From Luteipulveratus flavus (GTDB lineage: Bacteria; Actinomycetota; Actinomycetes; Actinomycetales; Dermatophilaceae), in assembly GCF_029439465.1 (NCBI RefSeq), contig NZ_JAROAV010000028.1, positions 124,001 to 188,000 on the forward strand: a DNA stretch of 64,000 nt, written 5' to 3'. This document shows, in pieces, positions 14,547 to 24,394 of the stretch (positions within the stretch are counted from its first letter, which is position 1; every line of letters starts with the position of its first letter). The notes below the pieces were generated by a model that saw only the letters and a list, made by a program, of their open reading frames with translations, did no database searches and was not told the DNA's origin. A program made the position numbers and the translations under genes.

Positions 14547-17500
14547 TCAGACCTCTTCGACGCTGCTCGGCTCGCGCCGCGACAGGTCGATGCCGAGCTC
14601 CTCCGCCGCGCGGAAGACCTCCTGGTCGGAGTCACGCAGGTCGATGGTCTGGCCGTCGGAGGAGAGGACCTCGACGTTCAGGCACAGCGACTGCATCTCC
14701 TTGATGAGCACCTTGAAGGACTCCGGGATGCCGGGCTCGGGGATGTTCTCGCCCTTGACGATGGCCTCGTACACCTTCACGCGGCCGTTGACGTCGTCGG
14801 ACTTGATGGTGAGCAGCTCCTGCAGCGCGTAGGCAGCGCCGTACGCCTCCAGGGCCCACACCTCCATCTCACCGAAGCGCTGACCACCGAACTGCGCCTT
14901 ACCACCCAGCGGCTGCTGCGTGATCATCGAGTACGGGCCGGTCGAGCGCGCGTGGATCTTGTCGTCGACCAGGTGGTGCAGCTTCAGGATGTACATGTAA
15001 CCGACCGCGACCGGCTCCGGGAACGGCTCACCCGAGCGGCCGTCGAACAGCGGGGTCTTGCCCGTGCCGTCGACCAGGCGGACGCCGTCGCGCGTGACGT
15101 TCGAGGAGTCCAGCAGTCCGCGGATCTCCTCCTCACGCGCACCGTCGAACACCGGGCTGGCGATGCGGGTGTTGGGCGGGGCCTGACGCGCGTCCTGCGG
15201 GATCTTGGCCGCCCACTCCGGGTCGCCCTCGATGTTCCAGCCGCGCGAGGCCGCCCAACCGGTGTGCAGCTCCAAGACCTGGCCGGGGTTCATGCGCGAG
15301 GGCACACCCAGCGGGTTCAGGATGATGTCGACCGGCGTGCCGTCCTCGAGGAACGGCATGTCCTCCACGGGCAGGATCTTGGCGATGACGCCCTTGTTGC
15401 CGTGGCGGCCGGCGAGCTTGTCACCGTCGGTGATCTTGCGCTTGTTCGCGACGTAGACGCGGACCAACTGGTTGACGCCCGGGGGAAGCTCGTCGCCCTC
15501 CTCGCGGTCGAACACCTTCACGCCGATGACCGTGCCGGTCTCGCCGTGCGGCACCTTCATCGAGGTGTCGCGGACCTCGCGCGCCTTCTCACCGAAGATG
15601 GCGCGCAGCAGGCGCTCCTCCGGCGTCAGCTCGGTCTCACCCTTGGGCGTGACCTTGCCGACGAGCAGGTCGCCGTCGCGGACCTCGGCGCCGATGCGGA
15701 TGATGCCGCGCTCGTCCAGGTCGGCCAGGACCTCCTCGGAGACGTTCGGGATGTCCCGGGTGATCTCCTCCGGACCCAGCTTGGTGTCGCGGGCGTCGAT
15801 CTCGTGCTCCTCGATGTGGATCGAGGAGAGGACGTCGTCCTGCACCAGGCGCTGGCTGAGGATGATCGCGTCCTCGTAGTTGTGGCCCTCCCACGGCATG
15901 AACGCCACGAGGAGGTTCTTGCCGAGCGCCATCTCGCCACCGTCGGTCGCCGGGCCGTCGGCGATGAACGCGCCGGCCTCGACGCGGTCGCCGGTGTCCA
16001 CGACAACGCGCTGGTTGTAGCAGTTGCCCTGGTTGGACCGGGTGAACTTGGAGATGCGGTACGTCTGGCGCGTGCCGTCGTCGTTGGCGATCGTGACGAG
16101 GTCAGCGGAGACCTCCTCGACCACACCCGCCTTCTCGGCGCGCACGACGTCACCGGAGTCCAGCGCGGCGCGGTACTCGATACCGGTACCGACCAGCGGG
16201 GCCTCCGACTTCACCAGCGGCACCGCCTGGCGCTGCATGTTGGCGCCCATGAGCGCACGGTTGGCGTCGTCGTGCTCCAGGAACGGGATCAGCGCGGTCG
16301 CGGCCGACACCATCTGGCGCGCGGAGACGTCCATGTAGTCGACCTCGTCGGCCGGGACGTCGGTCGCCTCGCCGCCCTTGGTGCGCACCAGCACCAGGTC
16401 CTCGGCGAAGTGGTTGTCCTGCGTCAGCGGCGCGTTGGCCTGCGCGATGACGAACTCGTCCTCCTCGTCGGCGGACAGGTAGACGACCTCGTCGCTGACC
16501 TTGCCCTTGACGACCTTGCGGTACGGCGTCTCGACGAACCCGAAGGCGTTGATGCGGCCGTACGAGGCGAGCGAGCCGATCAGACCGATGTTCGGACCCT
16601 CAGGGGTCTCGATCGGGCACATGCGGCCGTAGTGCGACGGGTGGACGTCGCGGACCTCCATGCCGGCGCGGTCACGGGAGAGACCACCCGGGCCGAGGGC
16701 CGAGAGACGACGCTTGTGCGTCAGGCCCGACAGCGGGTTGTTCTGGTCCATGAACTGCGACAGCTGGCTGGTGCCGAAGAACTCCTTGATGGAGGCGACG
16801 ACCGGCCGGATGTTGATCAGCGTCTGCGGCGTGATGGCCTCGACGTCCTGGGTGGTCATGCGCTCGCGCACGACGCGCTCCATCCGCGACAGACCCGTAC
16901 GGACCTGGTTCTGGATGAGCTCGCCGACGTTGCGCAGACGACGGTTGCCGAAGTGGTCGATGTCGTCGACCTCGACGCGGAAGTCGGCCGGCTCGCCGTC
17001 GCGGACACCCTTGATGGTGGTCTCACCGGCGTGCAGCGCGACGAGGTACTTGATCGTCGCGACGATGTCGTCGATGCCGAGGACGGACTCGTTCAGCGGC
17101 GCCTGGACACCCAGCTTCTTGTTCAGCTTGTAGCGACCGACCTTGGCCAGGTCGTAGCGCTTGCCGTTGAAGTACAGGTTGTCCAGCAGGGTCTGAGCGG
17201 CCTCCTTGGTCGGCGGCTCGCCCGGACGCAGCTTGCGGTAGATGTCCAGCAGCGCCTCGTCCTGACCCGCGGTGTGGTCCTTCTCGAGGGTCTGGCGCAT
17301 CGACTCGTACTCGCCGAACTCCTCGAGGATCTGCGCCTCGGTCCAGCCCAGCGCCTTCAGCAGCACGGTCACGGACTGCTTGCGCTTGCGGTCGACGCGG
17401 ACGCCGACGGTGTCGCGCTTGTCGACCTCGAACTCCAGCCAGGCACCACGGCTCGGGATGACCTTGGAGGTGTAGATGTCCTTGTCGGACGTCTTGTCGA

Positions 17501-18032
17501 TCGAACGCTCGAAGTAGACGCCCGGGCTGCGGACCAGCTGGGAGACGACGACACGCTCGGTGCCGTTGATGACGAACGTGCCCCGGTCGGTCATGAGCGG
17601 GAAGTCGCCCATGAACACCGTCTGGCTCTTGATCTCACCGGTGGTGGTGTTCATGAACTCCGCGGTGACGAACAGCGGAGCGGCGTAGGTCATGTCCCGC
17701 TCCTTGCACTCGTCGATCGAGTACTTGATGTCCTCGAAGCGGTGGTCGCGGAACGACAGGGACATGGAGCCGGAGAAGTCTTCGATCGGAGAGATCTCCT
17801 CGAAGATGTCCTCCAGGCCGGAGCGCTCCGGGACATCGACGCGACCGGCCTCCTTCGCGGCGGCGACGCGAGCCTGCCAGCGCTCGTTACCGAGCAGCCA
17901 GTCGAAGCTCTCCGTCTGGAGCGCGAGGAGGTCGGGGATCTCGAGGGGTTCGCGGATCTTGGCGAACGAAAGGCGGCCGGAAGCCGTCTTCGCAGAGGAC
18001 AGAGTCTGAGTCGCGGTACGCGAGGCAGCCAA
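14547..18032 (-). CDS. rpoB: RNA polymerase beta subunit
   Basis: Beta subunit of RNA polymerase, 1161 residues from the TTG at 18030-18032. That start (LAASRTATQ) has AAGGA seven bases upstream; the in-frame ATG at 18050 would use this ribosome site as codons, so it is rejected. The rifampicin pocket reads [18 protein letters not shown] followed by [13 protein letters not shown], so the positions that correspond to Asp516, His526 and Ser531 of the E. coli protein are wild type and the enzyme should be rifampicin-sensitive. Transcription probably starts about 190 bp upstream from a consensus-like promoter. Unusually, rplL is not immediately upstream; an ABC exporter gene intervenes. Confidence 0.98.
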   Translation of the reverse strand: MAASRTATQTLSSAKTASGRLSFAKIREPLEIPDLLALQTESFDWLLGNERWQARVAAAKEAGRVDVPERSGLEDIFEEISPIEDFSGSMSLSFRDHRFEDIKYSIDECKERDMTYAAPLFVTAEFMNTTTGEIKSQTVFMGDFPLMTDRGTFVINGTERVVVSQLVRSPGVYFERSIDKTSDKDIYTSKVIPSRGAWLEFEVDKRDTVGVRVDRKRKQSVTVLLKALGWTEAQILEEFGEYESMRQTLEKDHTAGQDEALLDIYRKLRPGEPPTKEAAQTLLDNLYFNGKRYDLAKVGRYKLNKKLGVQAPLNESVLGIDDIVATIKYLVALHAGETTIKGVRDGEPADFRVEVDDIDHFGNRRLRNVGELIQNQVRTGLSRMERVVRERMTTQDVEAITPQTLINIRPVVASIKEFFGTSQLSQFMDQNNPLSGLTHKRRLSALGPGGLSRDRAGMEVRDVHPSHYGRMCPIETPEGPNIGLIGSLASYGRINAFGFVETPYRKVVKGKVSDEVVYLSADEEDEFVIAQANAPLTQDNHFAEDLVLVRTKGGEATDVPADEVDYMDVSARQMVSAATALIPFLEHDDANRALMGANMQRQAVPLVKSEAPLVGTGIEYRAALDSGDVVRAEKAGVVEEVSADLVTIANDDGTRQTYRISKFTRSNQGNCYNQRVVVDTGDRVEAGAFIADGPATDGGEMALGKNLLVAFMPWEGHNYEDAIILSQRLVQDDVLSSIHIEEHEIDARDTKLGPEEITRDIPNVSEEVLADLDERGIIRIGAEVRDGDLLVGKVTPKGETELTPEERLLRAIFGEKAREVRDTSMKVPHGETGTVIGVKVFDREEGDELPPGVNQLVRVYVANKRKITDGDKLAGRHGNKGVIAKILPVEDMPFLEDGTPVDIILNPLGVPSRMNPGQVLELHTGWAASRGWNIEGDPEWAAKIPQDARQAPPNTRIASPVFDGAREEEIRGLLDSSNVTRDGVRLVDGTGKTPLFDGRSGEPFPEPVAVGYMYILKLHHLVDDKIHARSTGPYSMITQQPLGGKAQFGGQRFGEMEVWALEAYGAAYALQELLTIKSDDVNGRVKVYEAIVKGENIPEPGIPESFKVLIKEMQSLCLNVEVLSSDGQTIDLRDSDQEVFRAAEELGIDLSRREPSSVEEV

Positions 18033-18375
18033 CGAGGGGTCCTTCCACAAGGCCTTACTGAGCGGCGGTCATTGCGGTCCCGGTCCGACTCGACCCCCGA
18101 CCCGCGTCGCGGGCAGCACGACGATCAGAGCACTCGGCTGGTGACGACGGGGCAGGACCCCGGGCACGAAGCGGTCGGCACTGATGGGCGGATGGGTGTG
18201 AGCGGAGACAGGGCAGCGCAAAGCAACAGCATAACCAAAAGATGGCAGCGTGTCCAGGCGCGGCCCATCGGCCTACGCCTCCCCCCGCTCAGTACCCCGT
18301 GCTCCCCAGCACGTCACGCGTCGAGGATGGACCGGTACAGGGCATCTGGTCAAGACTTTCGGCCGTTCCGGCGCG
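18033..18375 (-). other. rpoB leader and upstream intergenic region, no gene
   Basis: This 343-bp stretch between the ABC exporter stop and rpoB holds no convincing reading frame. It contains the candidate rpoB promoter at 18228-18256 and a long GC-rich untranslated leader of roughly 190 bases ending in the AAGGA ribosome site. I see no strong terminator for the exporter transcript here, so read-through into rpoB cannot be excluded. Confidence 0.6.
18228..18256 (-). promoter_or_regulatory. Candidate sigma-70 type promoter of rpoB
   Basis: On the minus strand, TGGACA (-35, 18256-18251) and TATGCT (-10, 18233-18228) are separated by exactly 17 bases. This is close to the actinobacterial housekeeping consensus TTGACA-N17-TANNNT, in a locally AT-rich patch, and points toward rpoB. 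Confidence 0.7.
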
Positions 18376-21300
18376 TCAGCCGGCCAGCGCGCCGAACCTC
18401 GCCTCGAGCTCCGTCCACGGTCCGACGGCCTCGACGCGCCCGCGCGAGAGGACGACGACCCGGTCCGCCTGGGCGAGCGCGGCCCGCTTGGAGGTCGCCC
18501 CGACCACCGTCGCGGAACGCTCCCGCAGCGACCTCCACAGCTCCAGCTCGGTGGCGGCGTCGAGGGCGCTGGACACGTCGTCGGCGAGCACGACCTCGGT
18601 CTCGGCGGCCAGCGCCCGGGCGAGCGCCACGCGCTGCACCTGCCCGCCGGACAGCCGCAGCCCGCGGTGCCCGACGACAGCGTCGGGGCCGCCGGCGGCC
18701 TCCACGTCCGGCGCGAGCCGGGCGTCGGCGACCGGCCGGTCGAACGGGCGGTCGGCGTACCCGAGCCGGACGTTGTCGACGAACGTCCCGGAGAACACCC
18801 GCGGCACCTGGGCGACGTACGCGACCCGCGTGGGCCGCAGGAAGGTCTGCGGGTCCTCGACCCGCTCGCCGTTCCAGGTGAGCGAACCGGTGTGGTGCAC
18901 CAGGCCGGCGAGAGCCCGCAGCAGGCTGGACTTGCCCGAGCCGACCCGGCCGAGCAGCAGCACCAGCTCCCCGCGCCGGACCGTCAGGTCGACCCCGCTC
19001 ACCCCGACGGTGCCGTCGTCGTGGACGACGCTCAGGTCGTGCAGCGCGAGCACGTCCAGCGGCTCGACGGGTCGCACGGCCGGCATCGGCGCCGCCCCGG
19101 AGACGAGGTCGACGTCGTCGGGAAGGTCCATCAGGTCGCCCCCACCGGCGTACGCGCAGGTGGCCTCCTGCCAGGCCCGCGTGCCGGGCGCCTCGGTGAC
19201 CACGGCGCCGGCGACCCGGCCGAACCAGTCGAAGCCGTTGACGGCGTTGACGACCATCAGCGCGGTCGCGAGTCCCCAGACGCCCTCGACCAGGGCGGCC
19301 CAGGCCGCGACGACGCCCACCTGGACCATGACGATCGGGACGCCGTCGAGCACGGCCTGGACGCGGTGCTCCTTGACCGCGGCGTCGATCCGGCCACCGT
19401 CGACCTGCTGCAGGTGGGCATGGACCTGGGGCGTGCGGCCCGCGAGCTTGACGGTCCGCGCGGACTCCAGTGACGACACCAGCGTGCGGCCGAACCGAGC
19501 GCGGGCGGCCGACGAGCGCGCCGCCGTACGACCGGCGATCGGACGTCCGAGGACCGATGCGCTCGCGGCGGCGGCCATCACGACCAGGAGCACCAGTCCC
19601 GCGACGTACGTGCCCGCGGCGAAGGCGGTCACCACCGCGATCACCAGGCCGTTGACGAAGTCCACCCAGCGGTCGGCGTAGCGCGCGTACCGGTCGGCGT
19701 CCATGGCCCGTGCGACGACCTCTCCGGCGGGCGCGGCGGGCAGGCGGTGCTGGGCGGTCTGCCCGCGCAGCACCGACATCCGGGTCCGCAGGAGCACCTC
19801 GACCCACCAGCGCGGGTACAGGCCGATGGCGACGGCGAGCAGGACCGGGCCGAGCAGGAGGACCGCCACCAGGAGGGCCACGAGCCACGGCTGCGTGGCG
19901 CCGTCGCGCAGCCCGACGACCACGTGGCCCCAGACGAAGCCGGTGAGCGCGCCGACGGACCCCAGCAGCGCGGACACGGTGAAGAGGCCCACCGCCAGCA
20001 GGCCCCACTGCGGCTGGACCCGCAGCGCATGCCAGACCCCGCGCGCCAGGCTCGGTCCGGAGCCGACCTGCGGCGGCGGGGGCGCCGCCCCGGTACGGCG
20101 TACGCCACCGACGGGTGCCGCACCGGTGGTCTCGGCGGCCTCGTCCTGCGTCGCGCTCGCCTCCCAGAGCGCGCGGAACGCGCCCGGCGCAGCGCGCAGG
20201 GTCGTCATCGGACCGGACTGGACCACCCGGCCGCGCTCGAGCACGGCGACCTGCTCCGCGCGGCGGGTGGTGGAGAGGCGGTGCGCCACCAGCACGCCGG
20301 TCCGGTGGGCCAGCAGCCGGTCCGAGGCGGCGACCACGCGCGCCTCCGTCACGGGGTCCATCCGCGCGGTCGCCTCGTCGAGGATGACCACCCGCACGTC
20401 GCGGACCAGCAGCCGGGCGAAGGCGACCAGCTGCTCCTCCCCCGCCGACAGCGACGTGCCGGACGGGCCGAGGACGGTGTCGAGCCCGGCGGGCAGGTGG
20501 GCGACCCAGTCGGTGAGTCCCAGCTCGTCCACCGCGGCCTGCACGTGAGCACGGTCGATCGGGGCGAACAGCGTGATGTTCTGCTCCAGCGTGCCCGCCA
20601 GGATGTCGGTGAGCTGCGTCACGACCCCGACGGCGGCGCGCAGGTCGTGCAGGTCGATGTCGAGGACGTCGACACCCCCGAGCAGCACGGTGCCTGGTGC
20701 AGGGTCCACGGCCCGGGAGACCAGTGAGGCGAGGGTCGACTTGCCCGAACCGGTGCGACCCACCAGCGCCATCGTCTGCCCCGCCGGTACGCGCAGGTCG
20801 ACGTCCCGCAGTGCGAACCCGCCCTCCTCGTAGGCGAACTCGAGGTCGGCGAACCGCAGGTCCAGGTCACCGTCGGGCACGGGCGCCCCGCCCACGGGCT
20901 CGGGCGGGGAGGAGAGCATCTGCCGCAGCCGGATCAGCGCACCGAGGCCGGCCTGCAGGTCGGGAAGATGCTGGGCGACGTTGTTGATCTGCCCGACGAA
21001 CATGCTCGTGACCAGGAAGAGGGTCACGAGCCGGGCGACGGACAGGCCGCCACCGGCGACCATCGCGACGCCCGCCACGGCGATGCCGGCGAGCGCGGCG
21101 TGCAGGACGAGGCCGGCGCGCAGGATGAGGGCGCGCTCGAGGCGCAGGACCGACCAGAATCGCTCGTGCACCATCGCGGACAGGCGAGCCACCCGGCGTA
21201 CGGCGAACGGCTGGCCCAGGCTGGTCCGCAGGTCGTCGCGCCCCGCGATGCTCTCCTCCAGCGCCGCCGAGTGATCGGTCCAGGCCATCTCCTCGACGAC

Positions 21301-21882
21301 CTTGCGCTCGGCGATGGTCGGGAGCAGGCGTCGGACGGCGGGCCAGATGAGGGCGGCGGCGAGCGGGAAGACGAACCACGCCGGCCACCAGGTCAGGCTG
21401 GCGACGACCCACATCGGCACGACGCCGAAGCCGGCGCGCAGCACGCCCCAGAGCTGCTGCCGGGTGAGCGTCCCGACCTCGTGGGTGTCGTCGTCGACCC
21501 GGTCGAGGATCTCGCCGACCGCCTGCTCGGACAGGGCGGACAGCGGCTGGTGCAGCGCGGCGCTGAGCAGGTCGCCGCGCAGGGCGCCCTCGGCCCGGTC
21601 GGAGACGGCGGCCCAGATGACCTGGCCGGTCGTCACGAGGGTGGCGCCGCCGACGACGAGCAGGGCCAGGAGCCCGACCAGCGCTGCGGAGGCGTCGGTG
21701 GCGAGACGGCCGGCGACGAGCGTCCCGAGGGCCTGTCCGAGCACACCGACCGCGAGGGCGAGCAGCGCCAGACCAGCCGCGGGCGTCCGCAGCCGGCGCC
21801 AGGTGACCTCACGGGCCGGGTCGTCCGGGGCGAGCCGCGCCGGGGTCGGGGTCGTCGCCGTGCGGCGATCCGTCGTCGTCAT
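18376..21882 (-). CDS. Fused double ABC exporter (TMD-NBD-TMD-NBD), second ATP site degenerate
   Basis: A 1168-residue full exporter in one chain, with two sets of about six transmembrane helices each followed by an ABC ATPase. NBD1 has Walker A GRTGSGKST (about residue 374), signature LSAGEEQ, Walker B VVILDEAT and switch VLVAHRLST, all catalytic. NBD2 has GRVGSGKSS (about 977) and a perfect LSGGQ, but Walker B is VVLADDVS, so the catalytic Glu is Asp, and the switch His is replaced (GATSKRAALA). It therefore has one consensus and one degenerate ATP site, as in heterodimeric exporters such as TM287/288. Substrate unknown; lipid or peptide/drug export are possibilities. It lies between rplL and rpoB, 122 bp upstream of the rplL stop and on the same strand. 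Confidence 0.9.
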   Translation of the reverse strand: MTTTDRRTATTPTPARLAPDDPAREVTWRRLRTPAAGLALLALAVGVLGQALGTLVAGRLATDASAALVGLLALLVVGGATLVTTGQVIWAAVSDRAEGALRGDLLSAALHQPLSALSEQAVGEILDRVDDDTHEVGTLTRQQLWGVLRAGFGVVPMWVVASLTWWPAWFVFPLAAALIWPAVRRLLPTIAERKVVEEMAWTDHSAALEESIAGRDDLRTSLGQPFAVRRVARLSAMVHERFWSVLRLERALILRAGLVLHAALAGIAVAGVAMVAGGGLSVARLVTLFLVTSMFVGQINNVAQHLPDLQAGLGALIRLRQMLSSPPEPVGGAPVPDGDLDLRFADLEFAYEEGGFALRDVDLRVPAGQTMALVGRTGSGKSTLASLVSRAVDPAPGTVLLGGVDVLDIDLHDLRAAVGVVTQLTDILAGTLEQNITLFAPIDRAHVQAAVDELGLTDWVAHLPAGLDTVLGPSGTSLSAGEEQLVAFARLLVRDVRVVILDEATARMDPVTEARVVAASDRLLAHRTGVLVAHRLSTTRRAEQVAVLERGRVVQSGPMTTLRAAPGAFRALWEASATQDEAAETTGAAPVGGVRRTGAAPPPPQVGSGPSLARGVWHALRVQPQWGLLAVGLFTVSALLGSVGALTGFVWGHVVVGLRDGATQPWLVALLVAVLLLGPVLLAVAIGLYPRWWVEVLLRTRMSVLRGQTAQHRLPAAPAGEVVARAMDADRYARYADRWVDFVNGLVIAVVTAFAAGTYVAGLVLLVVMAAAASASVLGRPIAGRTAARSSAARARFGRTLVSSLESARTVKLAGRTPQVHAHLQQVDGGRIDAAVKEHRVQAVLDGVPIVMVQVGVVAAWAALVEGVWGLATALMVVNAVNGFDWFGRVAGAVVTEAPGTRAWQEATCAYAGGGDLMDLPDDVDLVSGAAPMPAVRPVEPLDVLALHDLSVVHDDGTVGVSGVDLTVRRGELVLLLGRVGSGKSSLLRALAGLVHHTGSLTWNGERVEDPQTFLRPTRVAYVAQVPRVFSGTFVDNVRLGYADRPFDRPVADARLAPDVEAAGGPDAVVGHRGLRLSGGQVQRVALARALAAETEVVLADDVSSALDAATELELWRSLRERSATVVGATSKRAALAQADRVVVLSRGRVEAVGPWTELEARFGALAG

Positions 21883-21944
21883 GATCTGTCCACGCTAGGT
21901 CTGATGGCCGACGGGGCGCCTGCCAATTTCGGTCCAGGACGTGC

Positions 21945-21978
21945 ATCAGCCCCTCCGGCCGAGGCCGGAGGGGCTGAT
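21945..21978. terminator. Terminator after rplL
   Basis: A 15-16 bp perfect stem (21945-21960 with 21963-21978) with a tiny loop, starting 26 bases past the rplL stop. It should isolate rplJ-rplL from the exporter gene that lies downstream on the same strand. Confidence 0.85.
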
Positions 21979-22004
21979 GACGAGGTTGATCTAGAAGATC
22001 AGGC

Positions 22005-22391
22005 TCACTTGAGCTCGACGGTCGCGCCGGCGCCCTCGAGCTGCTCCTTGGCCTTCTCGGCGGCAGCCTTGTCGACCTTCTCCAGGACGGGCTTGGGGGC
22101 GCCGTCCACGAGGTCCTTGGCCTCCTTCAGGCCGAGGGAGGTCAGCGCGCGGACCTCCTTGATGACCTGGATCTTCTTGTCGCCGGCCGCGGTCAGGACC
22201 ACGTCGAACTCGTCCTGCTCGGCGGCGGCCTCGCCACCGGCGGCAGCGGCCGGGGCCGCACCCGCGACGGCAACCGGGGCCGCGGCGGTGACGTTGAAGG
22301 TGTCCTCGAACTGCTTCACGAACTCGGAGAGCTCGATCAGGGTCATCTCCTTGAAGGCGTCAAGGAGCTCGTCGGTGCTGAGCTTCGCCAT
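22005..22391 (-). CDS. rplL: 50S ribosomal protein L7/L12
   Basis: Stalk protein that recruits translation GTPases. At 128 residues it has the N-terminal dimerisation helix pair ([20 protein letters not shown]), an Ala/Gly/Pro hinge at about residues 38-58, and the globular C-terminal domain with [19 protein letters not shown], the factor-binding surface. The ATG at 22391 follows AAGGACGCC. The frame is open upstream but the family start MAKLS is clear. It is co-transcribed with rplJ and ends at a strong hairpin. Confidence 0.97.
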   Translation of the reverse strand: MAKLSTDELLDAFKEMTLIELSEFVKQFEDTFNVTAAAPVAVAGAAPAAAAGGEAAAEQDEFDVVLTAAGDKKIQVIKEVRALTSLGLKEAKDLVDGAPKPVLEKVDKAAAEKAKEQLEGAGATVELK

Positions 22392-22461
22392 GAGAGGCGT
22401 CCTTTCTTTCAGTGCCGTGAGTGGCGGTGTGTGGGTCGGCTGGGATCGGCGTACGCCGGTC

Positions 22462-23049
22462 TCAGCCCTCGTCGCCACCCTCGGCGACGTCGGTGGTGGC
22501 CTCCTCGGCGGCCGGGGCGTCGGACACGGGGCCCTCCGTCTCGACCTTGGCGCGCAGCGCGTCGACCACACGGGCCGTCTGCGACAGCGGCGCCGCGAAG
22601 AGGTAGACCGCCTGGCTGAGCGAGGCGTTCATCGCGCCTGCCAGCTTGGCGAGCAGAACCTCGCGCGACTCCAGGTCGGCGAGCTTCTTGATCTCGTCAG
22701 CGTCGAGCGGCTTGCCGTCGAGCACGCCGCCCTTGATGACGAGGAGGGGGTTGTCCTTGGCGAAGTCACGCAGGCCCTTGGCCGCCTCGACCGGGTCACC
22801 GGTGATGAAGGCGATCGCGGACGGTCCCTCGAGCTGGCCGTCGAAAGCGGTGACTCCGGCTTCCTTGGCAGCGCGCTCGGTGAGCGTGTTCTTCACCACG
22901 GCGTAGGTCGCGTGCTCGCGGAGGGAGCTACGCAGCTTGGTCAGCTGCGCCACGGACAGACCGCGGTACTCCGTCAGCACGGCCGCACTCGAGTCACGGA
23001 ACTTGCTCGTGAGCTCGGCGATCGCCGCGTTCTTGTCCAGCTTCGCCAT
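22462..23049 (-). CDS. rplJ: 50S ribosomal protein L10
   Basis: Base of the ribosomal stalk; binds 23S rRNA and several L7/L12 dimers. The 195-residue protein starts [20 protein letters not shown], has the rRNA-binding [18 protein letters not shown] and the C-terminal helix for L12, followed by an acidic tail ([14 protein letters not shown]) longer than in E. coli L10. ATG 23049 follows GGAAGGAGG. The long upstream leader has features of an L10 autoregulatory element. rplL follows 70 bp downstream. Confidence 0.97.
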   Translation of the reverse strand: MAKLDKNAAIAELTSKFRDSSAAVLTEYRGLSVAQLTKLRSSLREHATYAVVKNTLTERAAKEAGVTAFDGQLEGPSAIAFITGDPVEAAKGLRDFAKDNPLLVIKGGVLDGKPLDADEIKKLADLESREVLLAKLAGAMNASLSQAVYLFAAPLSQTARVVDALRAKVETEGPVSDAPAAEEATTDVAEGGDEG

Positions 23050-23059
23050 GCGGGCCTCC

Positions 23060-23220
23060 TTCCGGGTGAGTGCCGGTCTGGTCGGGCCCGGGCAAGGAAG
23101 GAGCCCCGGCGCAGATGCGCACGGGGCTCGGATGGCACGCTGACGCGTGCGGCCTCTTGCTCACCTGCGCTGGTCGCTCGCTCCTGGCGAGGCCTTCGGT
23201 CGCTGCCCTCACGGACGTCG
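23060..23220 (-). ncRNA. Candidate ribosomal protein L10 leader
   Basis: The untranslated region before rplJ contains a strong hairpin at 23101-23129 (GAGCCCCG with CGGGGCTC, extended inside by GCGCA/TGCGC) followed on the transcript by CTTCCTT. Upstream of it lies a block with GCGCAGGTGAGCAAGAGGCC, similar in style to actinobacterial L10 leaders, in which L10-L12 binding controls downstream expression. Boundaries are approximate and the assignment rests on position and structure. Confidence 0.5.
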
Positions 23221-23261
23221 ACAACCGGCGGTCATTGGTACCGCACAGAGTACGGGTGAGA

Positions 23262-23287
23262 CCGCCGCCGTACCAAATCGGCGGCGG
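23262..23287 (-). terminator. Hairpin terminator after the first lipoprotein gene
   Basis: CCGCCGCCG (23262-23270) pairs with CGGCGGCGG (23279-23287) around an eight-base loop, 9 bases past the lipoprotein stop on the minus strand. It should separate that gene from the rplJ leader. Confidence 0.65.
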
Positions 23288-23296
23288 CCCACCGGC

Positions 23297-24226
23297 CTAT
23301 GAGGTCGGGTCCTCGCCCAGGGCCTCGTCGGCGTCCTTCACCTGACCTGCCGGAGGCGCCGTGATCCGCACCGTCTCACCCCAGCGGGAGTAGTCGATGA
23401 CTGCCACCGTCCCGCCGTCGGACTCACCCGGGGGGTCGCCCATCATCGCGGCCATCACCGACAGGTCGCTCCGAACCCGAGCGGGCCGATCACTCGGGTC
23501 GAGCCAGACCTCGTACGCGACGGTCTTTCCTCTCATGGCCTTGCGCATCTCGGCACGGTCGTTGGGGCTGAGGTCGCCGGTCTCGTCGGCGACCTCGACG
23601 ACCGCCGCACCGGGCACGCGGACCGTGTAGTGCGTCGTGCGCGCGCCGTTCACGGTCTCGGTGCCACGGGTGGTCGCGGTGCCCCTCTCCCACAGGTCGA
23701 TCTGGGTGTCCACGTCCGCCATCATCGTGATGATGGCCATTGGCACCAGCATCAGCCCGGCCATGGACTCGCTGTCGTCGTCGACCCGCAACCACGTACG
23801 ACCCGCCAGCTCGGGATCCTTGAGGTAGACGGTGTCGCCGACGGAGCGCATCTGGGTCGCTCCCATGTGGATCTCGGCATCACCCTCGTCCTCCCCCAGG
23901 TTCGTCATGTCGACAGTGACGGTGTCCTTCTCCCCCGGTGAGCTCATGAAGACGTGGACCGACTTCTCGGCGTCCACTGCGGCTCGCACCCGGACGGCGA
24001 ACGCCCGACCCGAGGGCGCGTCACCACTCGCCGGCGCCGAGACGGTGGCGCTGGTGGCCGACGACAACGGTGTCGTCGGCGTCGCGGACGGACGGGTCGT
24101 GATCGACGTGGTGCTCACGGCGGACGGCTTGGTCGCCGTCGCCTGCTCCGAGCCGCACGCCGTGACCGCGAAGGTCAGGGCGCTGGCCAGCACCAGCGCG
24201 CCAGATCGGCGCAGGGGTGTATTCAT
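23297..24226 (-). CDS. Lipoprotein, LppX/LprG-like (paralogue of next gene)
   Basis: A 309-residue secreted lipoprotein. The signal peptide (MNTPLRRSGALVLASALTFA) ends in the lipobox VTAC with Cys24 as the lipidation site. A low-complexity Ser/Thr linker runs to about residue 75, then a folded domain with SVGDTVYLKDPELAGRTWL and ARTTHYTVRVPGA. These strands resemble the LolA/LppX half-barrel that carries lipids in mycobacterial LppX/LprG, but the assignment is by look only. ATG 24226 follows GGGAGGAA. It is clearly homologous to the adjacent 303-residue lipoprotein and lies downstream of it on the same strand. Confidence 0.75.
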   Translation of the reverse strand: MNTPLRRSGALVLASALTFAVTACGSEQATATKPSAVSTTSITTRPSATPTTPLSSATSATVSAPASGDAPSGRAFAVRVRAAVDAEKSVHVFMSSPGEKDTVTVDMTNLGEDEGDAEIHMGATQMRSVGDTVYLKDPELAGRTWLRVDDDSESMAGLMLVPMAIITMMADVDTQIDLWERGTATTRGTETVNGARTTHYTVRVPGAAVVEVADETGDLSPNDRAEMRKAMRGKTVAYEVWLDPSDRPARVRSDLSVMAAMMGDPPGESDGGTVAVIDYSRWGETVRITAPPAGQVKDADEALGEDPTS

Positions 24227-24362
24227 TGCAGATTCCTCCCAGGACCGCCGAGGGACCTCCGGCGGATGAAGCTCACCGGGCACGGCGTGCGGGCCGCGCC
24301 GGGTGAGAAGACGGCTCAGAGTACGTGCGGCCCTCCGCACGCGCCGTACGGCGAGACGAATC

Positions 24363-24394
24363 GTGACCTTCGGCGATCAGCCGCCGAAGGTCAC
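24363..24394 (-). terminator. Hairpin at the end of the second lipoprotein gene
   Basis: GTGACCTTCGGCG (24363-24375) pairs perfectly with 24382-24394 around a six-base loop. The stem includes the stop codon at 24391-24393. It could partly uncouple the two lipoprotein genes. Confidence 0.7.

Noticed and set aside
14547-18032. Rifampicin-resistance mutation in rpoB
   Set aside because: The pocket residues corresponding to Asp516, His526 and Ser531 read as wild type.
18033-18050. ATG at 18050 as rpoB start
   Set aside because: It would place the AAGGA ribosome site inside the coding region; the TTG at 18032 is correctly spaced and matches family starts.
14952-18881. Plus-strand open frame of 1309 codons across rpoB and beyond
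   Set aside because: Antisense shadow of rpoB; its composition is biased and it runs through the rpoB leader without a ribosome site.
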